Below, piece by piece: positions 17,189 through 28,776 of a stretch of 64,000 bases of DNA. The notes under the pieces are model-generated. The model did no database searches. It was given only the letters and a program-made list of their open reading frames with translations, and had not been told where the DNA came from. This stretch comes from Pseudoxanthomonas yeongjuensis (GTDB lineage Bacteria; Pseudomonadota; Gammaproteobacteria; Xanthomonadales; Xanthomonadaceae): assembly GCF_010093345.1 (NCBI RefSeq), contig NZ_PDWT01000003.1, forward strand, positions 406,001 to 470,000. The letters are read 5' to 3'. Made by a program: the position numbers and the translations under genes. How positions within the stretch are numbered: position 1 is the first letter of the stretch; the number at the start of each line of letters is the position of its first letter.

Positions 17189-17426
17189 TGACCAGAGTGG
17201 TGGCAACCAGTGGTCATGGTTACTGCAGCAGTGGTTGAATGGCCGTGGCGCATAGCAAGTCGATCCATCCTTGCGGTCCTCGCTGCCGACCAATCTCCCA
17301 CTGGTGCGCGCACTGCGCAGCGATCCCGATGAGGAGGATGCGCTGCGCCTCGCTGCGGCCTTCGTCCGCGGCCGCCATTCGACCCAATAGCTCCATAGTG
17401 ACTATCGCCAATGCAATTCTGCGCCC

Positions 17427-18602
17427 ATGACTCCACCGGACCTGCTTAACCTGGCGGCAGGGGCTGCCGTGCTCGGCCTGGCCTCATTGACCGCTGCACT
17501 GGGATGGGGATTGCATACGCGCCCCGCCCGCTTCTTGACCGCGTTCTTCGCGTGCTTTGCCTTGGCCCATCTGTTGGGCACCCTCCTGCTCGGCGGAGGA
17601 GCCTGGCTGTCAGTCGATACGGTCCGGTGGCTGCGTGTGATCGAGGTGCCCTTGGTCTACCTGCTGGGTCCGTTGCTATACGGCTACGCGGTCGCGCTGA
17701 CGTCGAGCGGCCGCGTGCCGGGACGTTCAATTGCGCTCTGGCATCTGCTGCCTTGCGCGATTGCGTTTGTCATCTCTCTGGCGAACGCACTGTTCCCATT
17801 CGACGCCACAGCGGCCGGCAACGCGATATTCCTGATCAGTTTCCATGGCTGGATGTTCCAGGGCGTACCCTACCTGCTCGCGGCCATGTGGCGTTCGTAT
17901 GGCGCGCGGCCGTTGCTTGAACAGGTCAGCGCAGACGAAGCCGCGCTTCACCTGGGCTGGCTACGCTGGCTAGTCGCTGTAATCGGAGCCTGCTGGATCT
18001 CCAGCGCTATTGATCGCTGGCCGCAAACGACAGACGTGTCGAACTGGGCCTGGTTCGGCGTCGGCCTGAACTGGTTGACCACAGCGGCGATATACCTGCT
18101 GGCCTGGTTCGGATTACGCCAGCGCATCCTTGTGCCAGCCGGACTGATGCCGCCGAATGGATGCCAAACGCCTGTCACCGAGCCCGAGGTCGAGGCTGAG
18201 GACGCGCGATACCGGCGCTCCGGACTTAGCCCTGCACACTGCTTGGCGATAGCCGCCGAACTGACCCGGCTGATGGAAACCGAGCGCCTGTATGTCGATC
18301 CCGGCTTCGACCTTTTGCGCCTGAGCCAGCGCAGTGGCTGGTCACCGAACCATGTGTCGCAAGCGCTGAACCAAGGTCTTGGGCAGAACTTCTTCGAGTT
18401 CGTAAACACTTTCCGTATCGCCACCGCAACAGCTTGCCTGGCCGGTGCCGGCGACCGCCGTAGCGTGCTCGAAATCGCACTGGTGTCAGGATTCGGCAGC
18501 AAGTCGACGTTCAACACCGTGTTCAAGCGCATGACCGGACGGACGCCGCGCGAGTATCGCCGCGAGCTGGCCAAGGTCGCGGACGCCGCCACCTGCCACT
18601 GA
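17427..18602 (+). CDS. AraC family regulator with N-terminal membrane domain
   Basis: A 391-residue protein with six or seven hydrophobic helices in the first 230 residues (such as LLNLAAGAAVLGLASLTAALG and FLTAFFACFALAHLLGTLLLGG) followed by an AraC DNA-binding domain: LLRLSQRSGWSPNHVSQALN and VLEIALVSGFGSKSTFNTVFKRMTGRTPREYR. This class of membrane-anchored AraC regulators senses signals in or across the inner membrane. The only gene close downstream on the same strand is the secreted protease-like gene 81 bases away, its most likely target. Confidence 0.9.
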   Translation: MTPPDLLNLAAGAAVLGLASLTAALGWGLHTRPARFLTAFFACFALAHLLGTLLLGGGAWLSVDTVRWLRVIEVPLVYLLGPLLYGYAVALTSSGRVPGRSIALWHLLPCAIAFVISLANALFPFDATAAGNAIFLISFHGWMFQGVPYLLAAMWRSYGARPLLEQVSADEAALHLGWLRWLVAVIGACWISSAIDRWPQTTDVSNWAWFGVGLNWLTTAAIYLLAWFGLRQRILVPAGLMPPNGCQTPVTEPEVEAEDARYRRSGLSPAHCLAIAAELTRLMETERLYVDPGFDLLRLSQRSGWSPNHVSQALNQGLGQNFFEFVNTFRIATATACLAGAGDRRSVLEIALVSGFGSKSTFNTVFKRMTGRTPREYRRELAKVADAATCH

Positions 18603-18683
18603 ACGTCCGATCCTGCACGATCGGACGACCATCGCGACGGGCTTTGCTCTCATTGCCGCTGGCTCGGCGGAACGGATGAAGTC

Positions 18684-20585
18684 ATGCGATTCAAACTGGT
18701 AGTGCTCGGCATGCTGTTGGCCGTCGCCCCGATCCACGCGCTGGGGCAGGATGCCGCGACCGTGCTGGCCCGTGCAAAGGCCAGCAGCGGCGGCCCGCGC
18801 TGGGAAGCGGTGCATAGCCTGCAGATCGAGGGCGAGAAATCCGCTGGCGGCCTGGCCGGCGCGTGGCGGCTCACCCAGGACCTGGATACCGGCCGGCATG
18901 TCGAATCTTCGCGCCTGGGCAAGTTCGAATTGGCCCACGGCTACGATGGCCAGCGCGCATGGCGGCGCGATCACGGCGGCGAGATCGGGTTGCTCGACGG
19001 CATCGTACCTCGGCGCAACGCTCGCACCCAGGCATGGCTGGCGGCGCGGGCCTACTGGTATGCGGAGCGTATGCCCGCCAGCTATGCACCGGCACGGTCG
19101 CAGACGCTCGAGGGCCGCCGCTACGACATCGTCGCGGCGACGCCGGAAGGTGGCGACCCGCTCGAACTCTGGTTCGATGCCGGATCCGGCCTGCTCACCC
19201 GCATCGTCCTGCCGGTTGCCCTCGGCTCGACGGTCTCCTTACTTGGGGACTATCGGGACGTCGACGGACTGCGCCTGCCGCACCGCATAACCACTGACAA
19301 TGCCGACAGCGCCGGCCGCAGCGACCCGCGCCTGCGCAGCGAACTGCAGGTACATCGCTACCGCATCAACACGGCCCCCACGGACCCGGCGTTCGCACCA
19401 CCGCCGATGCCCGCCGACGGATACGTGGACGACAAGGACGGCGTCACCCACGTCCCATTCGACCTGGTCAACAACCACGTCTATGTGGATGCCAAGGTCG
19501 ATGGCCAACCGGCGCGTTTCCTGGTCGACACCGGGGCAGTGAATCTGCTGACGCCGTCGGCGGCCAAGCGCTTGGGCATCTCCAGCGCGGGCAAGCTGAG
19601 CATCAACGGCGCTGGCGACAATGCCGTCGAACTGAGCCTGGCGCAGGCGCGCCATCTCCAGGTGGGTGACGCGCACCTTCCCCGCCCCGTGTTCTACGTC
19701 ATCGACCTGGGCCAACAACTGAATTCGATGGGCGTGCACTACGACGGCTTCATCGGCTACGAGACATTCCGCCGCTTCGTCACCACCTTCGACTATGCCG
19801 CGCGCGTGCTCAGCTTCGCCGAACCGTCGCGTTACCGGCCGCCAAGCAATGCGGTGGCGCTTACCTTCGAGCAGGATGACCGTGCACCGGTCCTCTCGGG
19901 CACGCTGGATGGCATTCCACTACGGCTGTGGATCGATTCGGGCTCGCGTGGTTCGTTGAGCCTGAACAGTCCCTTCGTGCGCTCGCACGGGCTGCTCGAA
20001 AAATATCGTGCCGGTGGCGAAGCAGTACTCGGTTGGGGCATCGGTGGCCCGGCCCGCGCGCACCCGGCGCGACTGGGCGTGCTCAGCCTGGGTGGTATCG
20101 ATGTCGAAGGGCTGGCAGGGGATCTGTCGACCACCGACAAGGGTGCCTTGGCCATCTCCGACTACGGCGCGATCCTCGGCGGCGGCGTGTTGCGCCGATT
20201 CACGGTCGGTCTGGATTACGGCGCGAAACGCATGTACCTGACACCCAATGCCGAGAATGCAGCACCCGAACCGTTCGACCGCAGTGGGTTATGGCTGCAG
20301 GCAGATGGCTCCACTCTGCGGGTTGGCGATGTCGCCGCCGGCAGTGCCGCGGAGCGGGCGCAGCTACGGGAGAACGACCGCATCGTCTCGATCCGAGGTG
20401 AGCAGGTCACCACGCGCGGCCTCGGCCAATGGCGCGAAATCCTGCGCGAGCTGCCGCCAGGAACGCGCGTTGCCGTCGGCTATCTTCGCGACGGCAAGCA
20501 TGCCAACGCCGAACTGATACTGAGCGATCGCATCCCGCGGCATTGGCCATCCGACGGGAGTATGCCGAGAGGGGCGGAGCCCTGA
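18684..20585 (+). CDS. Secreted retropepsin-like aspartyl protease with PDZ domain
   Basis: A 633-residue exported protein: signal peptide MRFKLVVLGMLLAVAPIHA, then a lipoprotein-carrier-like beta domain (residues about 25-230), a pair of retropepsin-type lobes with FLVDTGAVNLLTPSAA and LRLWIDSGSRGSLSLN, and a C-terminal PDZ domain (LRVGDVAAGSAAERAQLRENDRIVSIRGEQV). Two D(T/S)G motifs within one chain suggest an intramolecular pepsin-like pair. It probably acts in the periplasm or outside the cell. Substrate unknown. The membrane AraC gene immediately upstream is a candidate regulator. Confidence 0.88.
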   Translation: MRFKLVVLGMLLAVAPIHALGQDAATVLARAKASSGGPRWEAVHSLQIEGEKSAGGLAGAWRLTQDLDTGRHVESSRLGKFELAHGYDGQRAWRRDHGGEIGLLDGIVPRRNARTQAWLAARAYWYAERMPASYAPARSQTLEGRRYDIVAATPEGGDPLELWFDAGSGLLTRIVLPVALGSTVSLLGDYRDVDGLRLPHRITTDNADSAGRSDPRLRSELQVHRYRINTAPTDPAFAPPPMPADGYVDDKDGVTHVPFDLVNNHVYVDAKVDGQPARFLVDTGAVNLLTPSAAKRLGISSAGKLSINGAGDNAVELSLAQARHLQVGDAHLPRPVFYVIDLGQQLNSMGVHYDGFIGYETFRRFVTTFDYAARVLSFAEPSRYRPPSNAVALTFEQDDRAPVLSGTLDGIPLRLWIDSGSRGSLSLNSPFVRSHGLLEKYRAGGEAVLGWGIGGPARAHPARLGVLSLGGIDVEGLAGDLSTTDKGALAISDYGAILGGGVLRRFTVGLDYGAKRMYLTPNAENAAPEPFDRSGLWLQADGSTLRVGDVAAGSAAERAQLRENDRIVSIRGEQVTTRGLGQWREILRELPPGTRVAVGYLRDGKHANAELILSDRIPRHWPSDGSMPRGAEP

Positions 20586-20834
20586 CTTCGGATCAAAGAC
20601 GATGCATCGGGCAGTTTCAGGCATCAAGCAGGTAGGGGTGCGCTTTGGGTCGACAGCGGCCCCTCTCAGCCCAACCTCAGGGCCATACCTTTGCTTGGCC
20701 ATTTGGGCCACTGGGAAATCGACCTTGAAATGCCCCGCTCTCGCCTGCGGAGAGAACCCTGCCCGCACACACCACAGCCATTTCCCCGGGAACTTTCCGG
20801 ATTCTGGCTACCTTGCGGTTTACAGCTGACTGAT

Positions 20835-20910
20835 TGGTGGGCCCACCAGGACTCGAACCTGGAACCAAAGGATTATGAGTCCTCTGCTCTAACCATTGAG
20901 CTATGGGCCC
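20835..20910 (-). tRNA. tRNA-Ile (anticodon CAT)
   Basis: A complete 76-base tRNA with encoded CCA. The acceptor stem pairs GGGCCCA with TGGGCCC, the T loop is GGTTCGAGTCC, and the anticodon loop is CTCATAA. The anticodon CAT together with the stem context GACTCATAATC matches the ileX-type minor isoleucine tRNA, whose C34 is changed to lysidine by TilS so that it reads AUA, rather than an elongator methionine tRNA. Confidence 0.93.
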
Positions 20911-20966
20911 GCAGCGAAACGCAATTGTAACTGGCCGGTTCCCGACCGCGCATGCCTGGCCGAGCT

Positions 20967-22862
20967 CTAGGCGGATTGCCTGCGCAGCGTGGTGGCGCGT
21001 ACCAGGATCGGCGGGGGGTCCGTTTCCTCGGGGATGTTGAGCAACTTCCTTTCCCGCAGCCATTGGCCCGGCGTGCGCGCCGAGGTCAGGGCGACGATGG
21101 GGATGGCCAGCACCAGCCCCAGTATCACCGGCGACATCCACGCCGCCAGCGAAGGCGAGACGAACAAGGCGACCACGCCGGCGAACAGCCCGAACAGGCT
21201 CAGGCCACCGTAACTCTTCAGCAATGCGGAAAGAGGCAGGGTGCCGTCGTCGCGACGCTGCGATTCCCAGCCCGAATCCCGGCCGGCCAGCACTTCGGCC
21301 ACGCCGCGCGATTGCACGAACATCACGATCGGCGCCATCAGCGCGGCCAGCACGCTTTCCAGCAACATGCTGACGAAGGCGCGCAAGGCGCCGCCGCAGC
21401 CGCGCCGCTGCGCCGGATCCAGCAGCATCGCCAGATAGCCGAGGATCTTGGGCGCGAACAGCGCGCCCATGGTCGCCACGAACAACCACACGATCCGCTC
21501 CGGATCCAGCGAACGCCAGTAAGCGGCAGGCGAGAACGACGCCAGTGCACCCCCGTTCGGATCGATGCCCGCCTGTTCCAGGGGGATGCCGATGCCGACC
21601 AGCATCAACATGGCCCACATCGGCGCGGTGAAGTAGTGGCCGATGCCGATCATGAAATGCCAGCGGTTGACCCAGTGCAGGCCGCGCGCGGGCAGCACCG
21701 CGGCGTGCTGCAGATTGCCCTGGCACCAGCGCCGGTCGCGTACCAGCAGGTCGGTCAGCGAAGGCGGACCTTCCTCGTAGCTGCCGTGCAGGGTCGGCAC
21801 CATGTGCAGGGCCCAGCCGCCGCGGCGCATCAGCGCGGCTTCGACGAAATCGTGGCTGAGCACGTGGCCACCGAACGGCTTCTTGCCCGGCAATCGCGGC
21901 AGGCCGGTGCATTCGGCGAAGGCACGGGTGCGGATGATCGCGTTATGCCCCCAGTAATTGCTTTCCGCACCGTGCCACCAGGCCACCCCATGCGCGATCA
22001 CCGGGCCATAGACACGACCGGAGAACTGCTGCATGCGCGCGAACAGGCTGGTGCCGCCGACGATCACCGGCAGCGACTGGATCAGGCCGACATCGGCATG
22101 GGTTTCGATCGCCGCGGCGAGGCGGACGATGGTGTCGCCGGTCATCAGGCTGTCCGCATCCAGGATCAGCATGTGCGGATACGCGGCGCCGAAGCGGCGC
22201 ACCCATTCGGCGATGTTGCCCGCCTTGCGTTCGCTGTTGTCCGCGCGCCGCCGGTAGAAGATCCGCGACTGGCCGCCGGTGCGCTCGAGCAGGGCATGGA
22301 ACTCGGCGATTTCGCCTTCGGCGATTTCGGCGCGGGTGGTGTCGCTGAGGATGAAGAAGTCGAAGCATTGCAGTTGGCCGGTGTCGCGGACCGATTCGTA
22401 GATCGCCTGCAGGCCGGCCATCAACCGGTGCGGATCCTCGTTGTAGGTCGGCATCAGCAACGCAGTACGCGCGCCGAGCACCGGCAAGGGCTGGGATGGA
22501 TCGATGCCCAGGCGGCCCGGCCCCCGCGCGAGCAGCAGCACGAAACCGGCGAGCGCGCCCAGCAGCGATTGCGCGACCCAGGCGAACAGGAAAACGAACA
22601 GCAGCAGCAGCGCGCCTTCCAGTACCTGCAGTCCGTCCACCCGCAACACCCGCCACATCTGCCAGGCCGCGAGCGCAGTCAAGGCGATGGTGCCGCCGAT
22701 CATGTAGAAGCGGCGCCAACCGATGCGGGCCGGTGTGGTTGACAGCGCACGACGATCAAGGCGGCCTTCGCGCAGGGATTGCACCGGCATCGCGATCGGC
22801 GCGGGCGTGGGCAGCGATTCGTAGGCGGCCGATTGCGTCGCCTGCGCCGGCATCGGGCTCAT
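20967..22862 (-). CDS. opgH: Glucans biosynthesis glucosyltransferase OpgH (HrpM)
   Basis: A 631-residue inner-membrane processive beta-1,2-glucosyltransferase of family GT2 that makes the backbone of osmoregulated periplasmic glucans from UDP-glucose. Catalytic motifs are [18 protein letters not shown] (near residue 234), [15 protein letters not shown] and RDRRWCQGN (near 377), with several membrane helices on both sides. It matches the length of the Xanthomonas protein HrpM and lacks much of the long cytoplasmic N-terminus of the E. coli enzyme. The start ATG overlaps the stop of opgD (ATGA at 22859-22862), so the two are co-translated. Confidence 0.95.
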   Translation of the reverse strand: MSPMPAQATQSAAYESLPTPAPIAMPVQSLREGRLDRRALSTTPARIGWRRFYMIGGTIALTALAAWQMWRVLRVDGLQVLEGALLLLFVFLFAWVAQSLLGALAGFVLLLARGPGRLGIDPSQPLPVLGARTALLMPTYNEDPHRLMAGLQAIYESVRDTGQLQCFDFFILSDTTRAEIAEGEIAEFHALLERTGGQSRIFYRRRADNSERKAGNIAEWVRRFGAAYPHMLILDADSLMTGDTIVRLAAAIETHADVGLIQSLPVIVGGTSLFARMQQFSGRVYGPVIAHGVAWWHGAESNYWGHNAIIRTRAFAECTGLPRLPGKKPFGGHVLSHDFVEAALMRRGGWALHMVPTLHGSYEEGPPSLTDLLVRDRRWCQGNLQHAAVLPARGLHWVNRWHFMIGIGHYFTAPMWAMLMLVGIGIPLEQAGIDPNGGALASFSPAAYWRSLDPERIVWLFVATMGALFAPKILGYLAMLLDPAQRRGCGGALRAFVSMLLESVLAALMAPIVMFVQSRGVAEVLAGRDSGWESQRRDDGTLPLSALLKSYGGLSLFGLFAGVVALFVSPSLAAWMSPVILGLVLAIPIVALTSARTPGQWLRERKLLNIPEETDPPPILVRATTLRRQSA

Positions 22863-24394
22863 GGTGTCCAACGGTACAACCAGGTTTCCGAGAGCGGCTG
22901 TGCATCTTTCTTCAGTCGCGCATGCAGCTCTACCGCTTTCGCATCGCCCGGGTCGAGTTCGAAGCCGATCCGCCAACCGCCGGTCGTGGCCAGCGGATGG
23001 GCCACTGGGTTGAGCAGCTTGCCGGTATTGGACCAGACGTCGGCCTGGACCCCCGACTCCGCCTGCAGGCCTTTCAATGCTTCTCCCTCGAAATCGATGA
23101 CGACACGACGCGCGCCGGTCTTCGGCACCGCGCCGATCCGCGTGTCGGCCACGCTCGCCAACTTCGGATTCCAGGTGTGCGCATTGCACCAGTGCAGGCG
23201 GTAGTCGAAGCGGTATTCGCGTCCGGCCGCCAGCGGCGCGGCGGGACGCCAGAAGGCGACGATGTTGTCGTGGTATTCGTCGTCGGTCGGCAGTTCGATC
23301 AGGTGCACGCTGCCCTTGCCCCAGTCGCCGACCGGTTCCACCCACAGGCTGGGGCGGCGTTCGTAGTGGGCCTCGTCGTCGGCGTAGTCGGCGAAATCGC
23401 GCTGGCGCTGCATCAGTCCGAAGCCGCGCGGGTTGGAATCCTCGAAGCCGCTGTCCTGCACGGTGGCCGGATTCTGCAGCGGTCGCCAGATCTGTTCGCC
23501 GGCGCCGGTCCACAGCGCCAGGCCATCGGAGTCGTGCACCGCGGGTCGGTAGTCGTCCACGCCGGCACGGTCGCTGGCGCCGAACGAATACATGCTGGTC
23601 AGCGCGGCGATGCCGGCATGGGCCAGTTCCACGCGCGGGTACAGGCGCGCCTGCACGTCGAAGCGGGTTTCCTCTCCGGGATGGATGGCGAAACGGAACG
23701 CGCCGGACACGCTGGGACTGTCCATCAATGCATGCACGACCACCGCGTCGGCGCCGGCTCCCGGGGTTTCCAGCCAGAACGAGCGGAACACCGGGAATTC
23801 CTCGCCCTGCGGTTGCAGCGTGTTCAATGCCAGTCCGCGCGCGGAAAGTCCGTAGGCCTGGCCCTTGGCCACCGCGCGGAAATAGCTGGCGCCGAGGAAG
23901 GCGCAGATCTCGTCGAAATAGTCGGCGCGGTTGAGGCGGCCATGCAGGCGGAAGCCGGCGAAGCCGAGATCGTTCGCGCTGCGGCCCGGCACCGTTCCGG
24001 CGGGGAAGGAGAACAGATCCGACGAATATGGAACCTCGCTCGCGCGGCCGTTGGCCACGGTGAAGACCTGCACCCGGTCCTTGAACAGGAACCCCGGATG
24101 GAAGAACTGGGCCTGGAACGGCAGCCCCTGCTCGCGCCACAGGGCATGCGTGGGATTGAAACGGATGCCGCGGTACGCGTCGTAACCGATGTCGCGCAGC
24201 CATGGCGGCAATTCCACCGCGGGCTTGCGGAAAGGCGTCGCGGCCAGTTGCCTGGCCAGCGCGGGCACGGTGCCGGCGTCGAAGGCAGCCTGCACTCGTT
24301 CGGCCGCCAGCAGGCGCGGGACCAGCAAGCCGCTGCCGGCAAACGCCGCGACCGGCAGCGACAGGCCGCCCAATATCACTTCTCTTCTGCGCAC
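22859..24394 (-). CDS. opgD: Glucan biosynthesis protein D (OpgD)
   Basis: A 511-residue periplasmic protein of the MdoG/OpgD family, which modifies the osmoregulated glucan made by OpgH. It starts with GTG at 24394, preceded by GCAGGAG, and carries a twin-arginine signal ([20 protein letters not shown]), which is the feature that separates OpgD from the Sec-exported OpgG. Family segments include [18 protein letters not shown] [23 protein letters not shown] and RPSLWVEP. It is the first gene of the opgDH operon. Confidence 0.93.
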   Translation of the reverse strand: MRRREVILGGLSLPVAAFAGSGLLVPRLLAAERVQAAFDAGTVPALARQLAATPFRKPAVELPPWLRDIGYDAYRGIRFNPTHALWREQGLPFQAQFFHPGFLFKDRVQVFTVANGRASEVPYSSDLFSFPAGTVPGRSANDLGFAGFRLHGRLNRADYFDEICAFLGASYFRAVAKGQAYGLSARGLALNTLQPQGEEFPVFRSFWLETPGAGADAVVVHALMDSPSVSGAFRFAIHPGEETRFDVQARLYPRVELAHAGIAALTSMYSFGASDRAGVDDYRPAVHDSDGLALWTGAGEQIWRPLQNPATVQDSGFEDSNPRGFGLMQRQRDFADYADDEAHYERRPSLWVEPVGDWGKGSVHLIELPTDDEYHDNIVAFWRPAAPLAAGREYRFDYRLHWCNAHTWNPKLASVADTRIGAVPKTGARRVVIDFEGEALKGLQAESGVQADVWSNTGKLLNPVAHPLATTGGWRIGFELDPGDAKAVELHARLKKDAQPLSETWLYRWTP

Positions 24395-24506
24395 CTTGGC
24401 TCCTGCGGGGTCACGGTTCGGGGCAACCGGTCGATTGTAGACATCGGTTCGTTAGCGCCAGGACACGATGCGAGGCCGAAGCCGGGGCCGCGGCACGAAA
24501 AGGACA

Positions 24507-24590
24507 CCGTAGGAGCGCCCCTTGGGCGCGAGCTCTCCGATCCGATCGCGGAACAAGCCGAGAGCTCGCGCCCAAGGGGCGCTCCTACGG
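24507..24590. repeat. GTAG-type REP pair (perfect 30-bp inverted arms)
   Basis: Arms 24507-24536 and 24561-24590 are perfect reverse complements, separated by 24 bases. Each begins (from outside) with CCGTAGGAGCG and contains its own small hairpin (CGCCCCTTGGGCG). The GTAG head is the hallmark of Xanthomonadaceae/Stenotrophomonas REP elements mobilised by RAYT proteins. It lies between opgD and rpoD. Confidence 0.8.
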
Positions 24591-24625
24591 CAACGGCGAT
24601 CCTTTCCGTTGATCCAGCAAGAACA

Positions 24626-24654
24626 AAAAAGCCCCGCATGCGCGGGGCTTTTTC
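24626..24654 (-). terminator. rpoD rho-independent terminator
   Basis: An 8-bp GC stem (AGCCCCGC and GCGGGGCT, loop ATGC) is flanked by A-run and T-run, so on the minus strand it ends in six T residues. It begins 24 bases after the rpoD stop codon. It could also act on the plus strand. Confidence 0.85.
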
Positions 24655-24677
24655 GATGCGCCGTTGAGTTGGCGGGC

Positions 24678-26534
<1,857 letters not shown>

Positions 26535-26715
26535 GTGTGCTTGCGCCACCGGATAAGAGAATGGGGAACCCAGCATTATACTGCGCCGCTGGGGATTTGG
26601 CCGCGCCTCGACCGGTTTGGCCCACGATCAAGGCCGAACGCGCCGCAGCGCGCCGGGCCCTGGGGCCACCGTTCACGGCTAGGACGCCGAGAGCCGGGCC
26701 CTTTCCAGCCCGGAT

Positions 26716-27156
26716 TCAAGGCCGCAGCAGGAAGGTCACCGGCCCGTCGTTGACCAGGCTGATCACCATATGGGCACCGAAACGCCCGGTTTCCACCCCC
26801 GGCAGGTGCTTTTCGCGACAGATCGCCACCAGACGGTTGTAGCCGCGTTCAGCCTCTTCCGGCGGAGCGGCGGTGGTGAAGCTCGGGCGCATGCCAGAAC
26901 GGGTATCGGCCGCCAGGGTGAACTGGCTGACCAGCAACAGGCCGCCTCCGGTATCGGCCAGCGACCGGTTCATCTTCCCCGCCTCATCGGCGAAGACCCG
27001 GTAGCCCAGCAGGCGCTCGGCCATGCGCAGGAACTGGGTCTCGCCATCGCCGGGTTCGACCGCGACCAGGGCCAGCAGGCCTGGGCCGATGCTGCCCACT
27101 GCCTGGCCATCGACGCTGACGGAGGCCTGGGTGACGCGCTGGATGAGGCTGAGCAT
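26716..27156 (-). CDS. dtd: D-aminoacyl-tRNA deacylase
   Basis: A 146-residue DTD, a homodimeric cytoplasmic enzyme that removes D-amino acids (and glycine) wrongly attached to tRNA. Signature segments are present: [17 protein letters not shown] at the start, [15 protein letters not shown] and [10 protein letters not shown] (the Gly-cisPro-type pocket region GPVT). ATG 27156 is the family start. The region immediately upstream is a pyrimidine-rich run (CCTCACTCC repeats in the mRNA) with no Shine-Dalgarno sequence, so translation must start in an unusual way or depend on S1. Confidence 0.95.
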   Translation of the reverse strand: MLSLIQRVTQASVSVDGQAVGSIGPGLLALVAVEPGDGETQFLRMAERLLGYRVFADEAGKMNRSLADTGGGLLLVSQFTLAADTRSGMRPSFTTAAPPEEAERGYNRLVAICREKHLPGVETGRFGAHMVISLVNDGPVTFLLRP

Positions 27157-27161
27157 GGGGC

Positions 27162-27245
27162 GAGGAGTGAGGAGTGAGGAGTGAAGAGTGAAGAGTGAAG
27201 AGTGAGGAGTGAAGAGTGAGGAACGAGGAACGAGGAACGAGGAAC
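27162..27245. repeat. Heptanucleotide tandem repeat, 12 units
   Basis: Twelve consecutive 7-base units on the plus strand: GAGGAGT three times, GAAGAGT three times, GAGGAGT, GAAGAGT, then GAGGAAC four times. All units have exact length. The array starts 5 bases upstream of the dtd start codon and lies in the divergent gap between dtd and the acyltransferase gene. Confidence 0.9.
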
Positions 27246-27271
27246 GGGGCAGAGCGTAACCGCTTTCGCTC

Positions 27272-27299
27272 ACTCCTCACTCCTCTCCGCTCACTCCTC
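27272..27299. repeat. Inverted heptamer cluster facing the tandem repeat
   Basis: Four 7-base units, ACTCCTC, ACTCCTC, TCCGCTC, ACTCCTC, are the reverse complement of the GAGGAGT units at 27162-27245. The two clusters could pair into a long hairpin across the intergenic gap, 23 bases upstream of the acyltransferase start. Confidence 0.75.
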
Positions 27300-27322
27300 G
27301 CCCGCCCGCTAAACTCCGCCGC

Positions 27323-28237
27323 ATGAAACCCGAACTCCTGGCTGGCCTGCTCTATCGCGCCACCGCCCTGCTGACCCGCCTGCCCTGGCCGTGGCTGCGC
27401 CGCTTGGGCGATGCGCTGGCCTGGCTGTGGCGGCGCGTGGACGCTCGCGAAAGCAGGGTGGCGCGACGCAACCTGCAACTCGTATATCCGGAAATGCTGC
27501 CCTCCCAGCGCGACGAGTTGCACGCCCGAATCCTGCGCAGCACCGCCCGCCAGGCACTGGAAACCCTGCGTTTCTGGACGCGGCCGCACGCCGACAACCT
27601 GTCGCGGCTGGTCGAGCGGAACGGCGAAGCGCTGTACGACGCGGCACTGGCATCGGGGAAAGGCGTCATCGTGGCCGCACCGCATTTCGGCAACTGGGAG
27701 CTGCTCAACCAGTGGCTTTCCTCGCGCGGCCCCGTCGCCATCGTTTATGCACCTCCCCAATCCCGGGTGGGCGACGCCTTCCTGTTGCGTGTCCGCAGCG
27801 CCGACAACATCCGCCAGGTGCGCGCCGAAGGGCCCGCGGTCCGGCAGTTGTGGAAGGTGCTGAAGGAAGGCGGCGCGGTCGGCATCCTGCCCGACCAGCA
27901 GCCCAAGCTGGGCGACGGCGAATTCGCGCCGTTCTTCGGCGTGCAGGCGCTGACCATGACCCTGGTGTCGCGATTGGCCGAACGCACCGGGGCCACGGTC
28001 CTGTTCGCCTGGTGCGAACACACCGGCGTCGACCTGGAATTCGCGCTGCATGTGGAACCGGCTCCGGAAGGCATCGCCGATTCCGATCCGGTAGTCGCCA
28101 CGGCCGCGCTCAACGGCATGGTCGAGCGCATCGCGCGTCGCGATCCGGCCCAGTACCAGTGGACCTATAAACGCTACAGCCTCCGCCCACCGGGTAGTGG
28201 CGAACTCAATCCCTACAAGGAAGCGGACCCGACATGA
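27323..28237 (+). CDS. Lysophospholipid/lipid A acyltransferase (LpxL/HtrB family)
   Basis: A 304-residue inner-membrane acyltransferase that adds a secondary acyl chain to lipid A precursors from acyl-ACP. The catalytic HX4E motif is in APHFGNWELLNQW near residue 119; GILPDQQPKLGDGEFAPFFG and the C-terminal DPAQYQWTYKRY are typical. An N-terminal hydrophobic segment (LLYRATALLTRLPWPWL) anchors it. The stop overlaps the next gene's ATG (28234-28237). I cannot tell LpxL from LpxM-type specificity. Confidence 0.9.
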   Translation: MKPELLAGLLYRATALLTRLPWPWLRRLGDALAWLWRRVDARESRVARRNLQLVYPEMLPSQRDELHARILRSTARQALETLRFWTRPHADNLSRLVERNGEALYDAALASGKGVIVAAPHFGNWELLNQWLSSRGPVAIVYAPPQSRVGDAFLLRVRSADNIRQVRAEGPAVRQLWKVLKEGGAVGILPDQQPKLGDGEFAPFFGVQALTMTLVSRLAERTGATVLFAWCEHTGVDLEFALHVEPAPEGIADSDPVVATAALNGMVERIARRDPAQYQWTYKRYSLRPPGSGELNPYKEADPT

Positions 28238-28776
28238 GCGATCCCGAAACGCCGATGCCTGACGACGAGGCTGCGCCTGAGCGCCCGCAGGAGGACGCCG
28301 TACCTGCGGTCGACTGGCAACGCCTGCCGCCGCGCGGTGCCGGGCTGGCAGCACTGGGCATGGCGATCGCCTTCGCCATTCCCTGCGCGATCGCCTCCGG
28401 TTTCGTGGCGCAACTGACCGAATGGGTCACGCCCTGGCTGCTGTCACCCCTCGTCGGCGCGCTGGGCGCGGCCCTGGGCGCCTGGATCGGGGTCAAGCGC
28501 CATCGCCGGACCTTGTGGAAGCTGGACCCGGGCGGCTTCGCCCTGCGCCAGGGCCGCTGGTGGCAGACCGAAAGCCGGGTACCGATATCGCGGGTCCAGC
28601 ACCTGGACCTGAAGCGCGGCCCGTTGCAGCGCGGGCTGCGGCTGGCCACGCTGGTGATCCATACCGCGGGCACGCGCATGGCGGCGGTAGCGGTTTCCGG
28701 GCTGGACAGCGACGACGCCGAGCGCCTGCGCGACCGCCTGTCGCGCCAGCTGGACCACGACGACGACGCGTTGTGA
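28234..28776 (+). CDS. PH domain-containing membrane protein (YdbS-like)
   Basis: A 180-residue protein with two membrane helices (GLAALGMAIAFAIPCAIASGF and LLSPLVGALGAALGAWIG) followed by a bacterial PH_2 domain beginning RRTLWKLDPGGFALRQGRWWQTESRVPISRVQHLDL. It corresponds to YdbS/YdbT-type pairs, which are co-encoded membrane proteins of unclear role. It overlaps the acyltransferase stop by 4 bases and the next gene by one base, forming a tight operon. Confidence 0.88.
   Translation: MSDPETPMPDDEAAPERPQEDAVPAVDWQRLPPRGAGLAALGMAIAFAIPCAIASGFVAQLTEWVTPWLLSPLVGALGAALGAWIGVKRHRRTLWKLDPGGFALRQGRWWQTESRVPISRVQHLDLKRGPLQRGLRLATLVIHTAGTRMAAVAVSGLDSDDAERLRDRLSRQLDHDDDAL

Noticed and set aside
20835..20910. 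Elongator or initiator tRNA-Met assignment for the CAT-anticodon tRNA
   Set aside because: The anticodon-stem context GACTCATAATC and overall sequence fit the ileX-type tRNA-Ile, and there is no initiator three-GC stem feature.
20952..22742. Long plus-strand open frame opposite opgH (596 codons)
   Set aside because: It is antisense to a complete opgH, is rich in Arg/His/Gln low-complexity sequence and shows no domain; GC-rich codon bias of opgH opens this frame.
22496..24667. 723-codon plus-strand frame opposite opgD
   Set aside because: Shadow of opgD, running through the REP pair; no domain.
27157..27273. 39-residue N-terminal extension of dtd through the heptamer repeat
   Set aside because: The extension (repeated [14 protein letters not shown]) is only the translated repeat and is absent from the family; ATG 27156 matches the family start.
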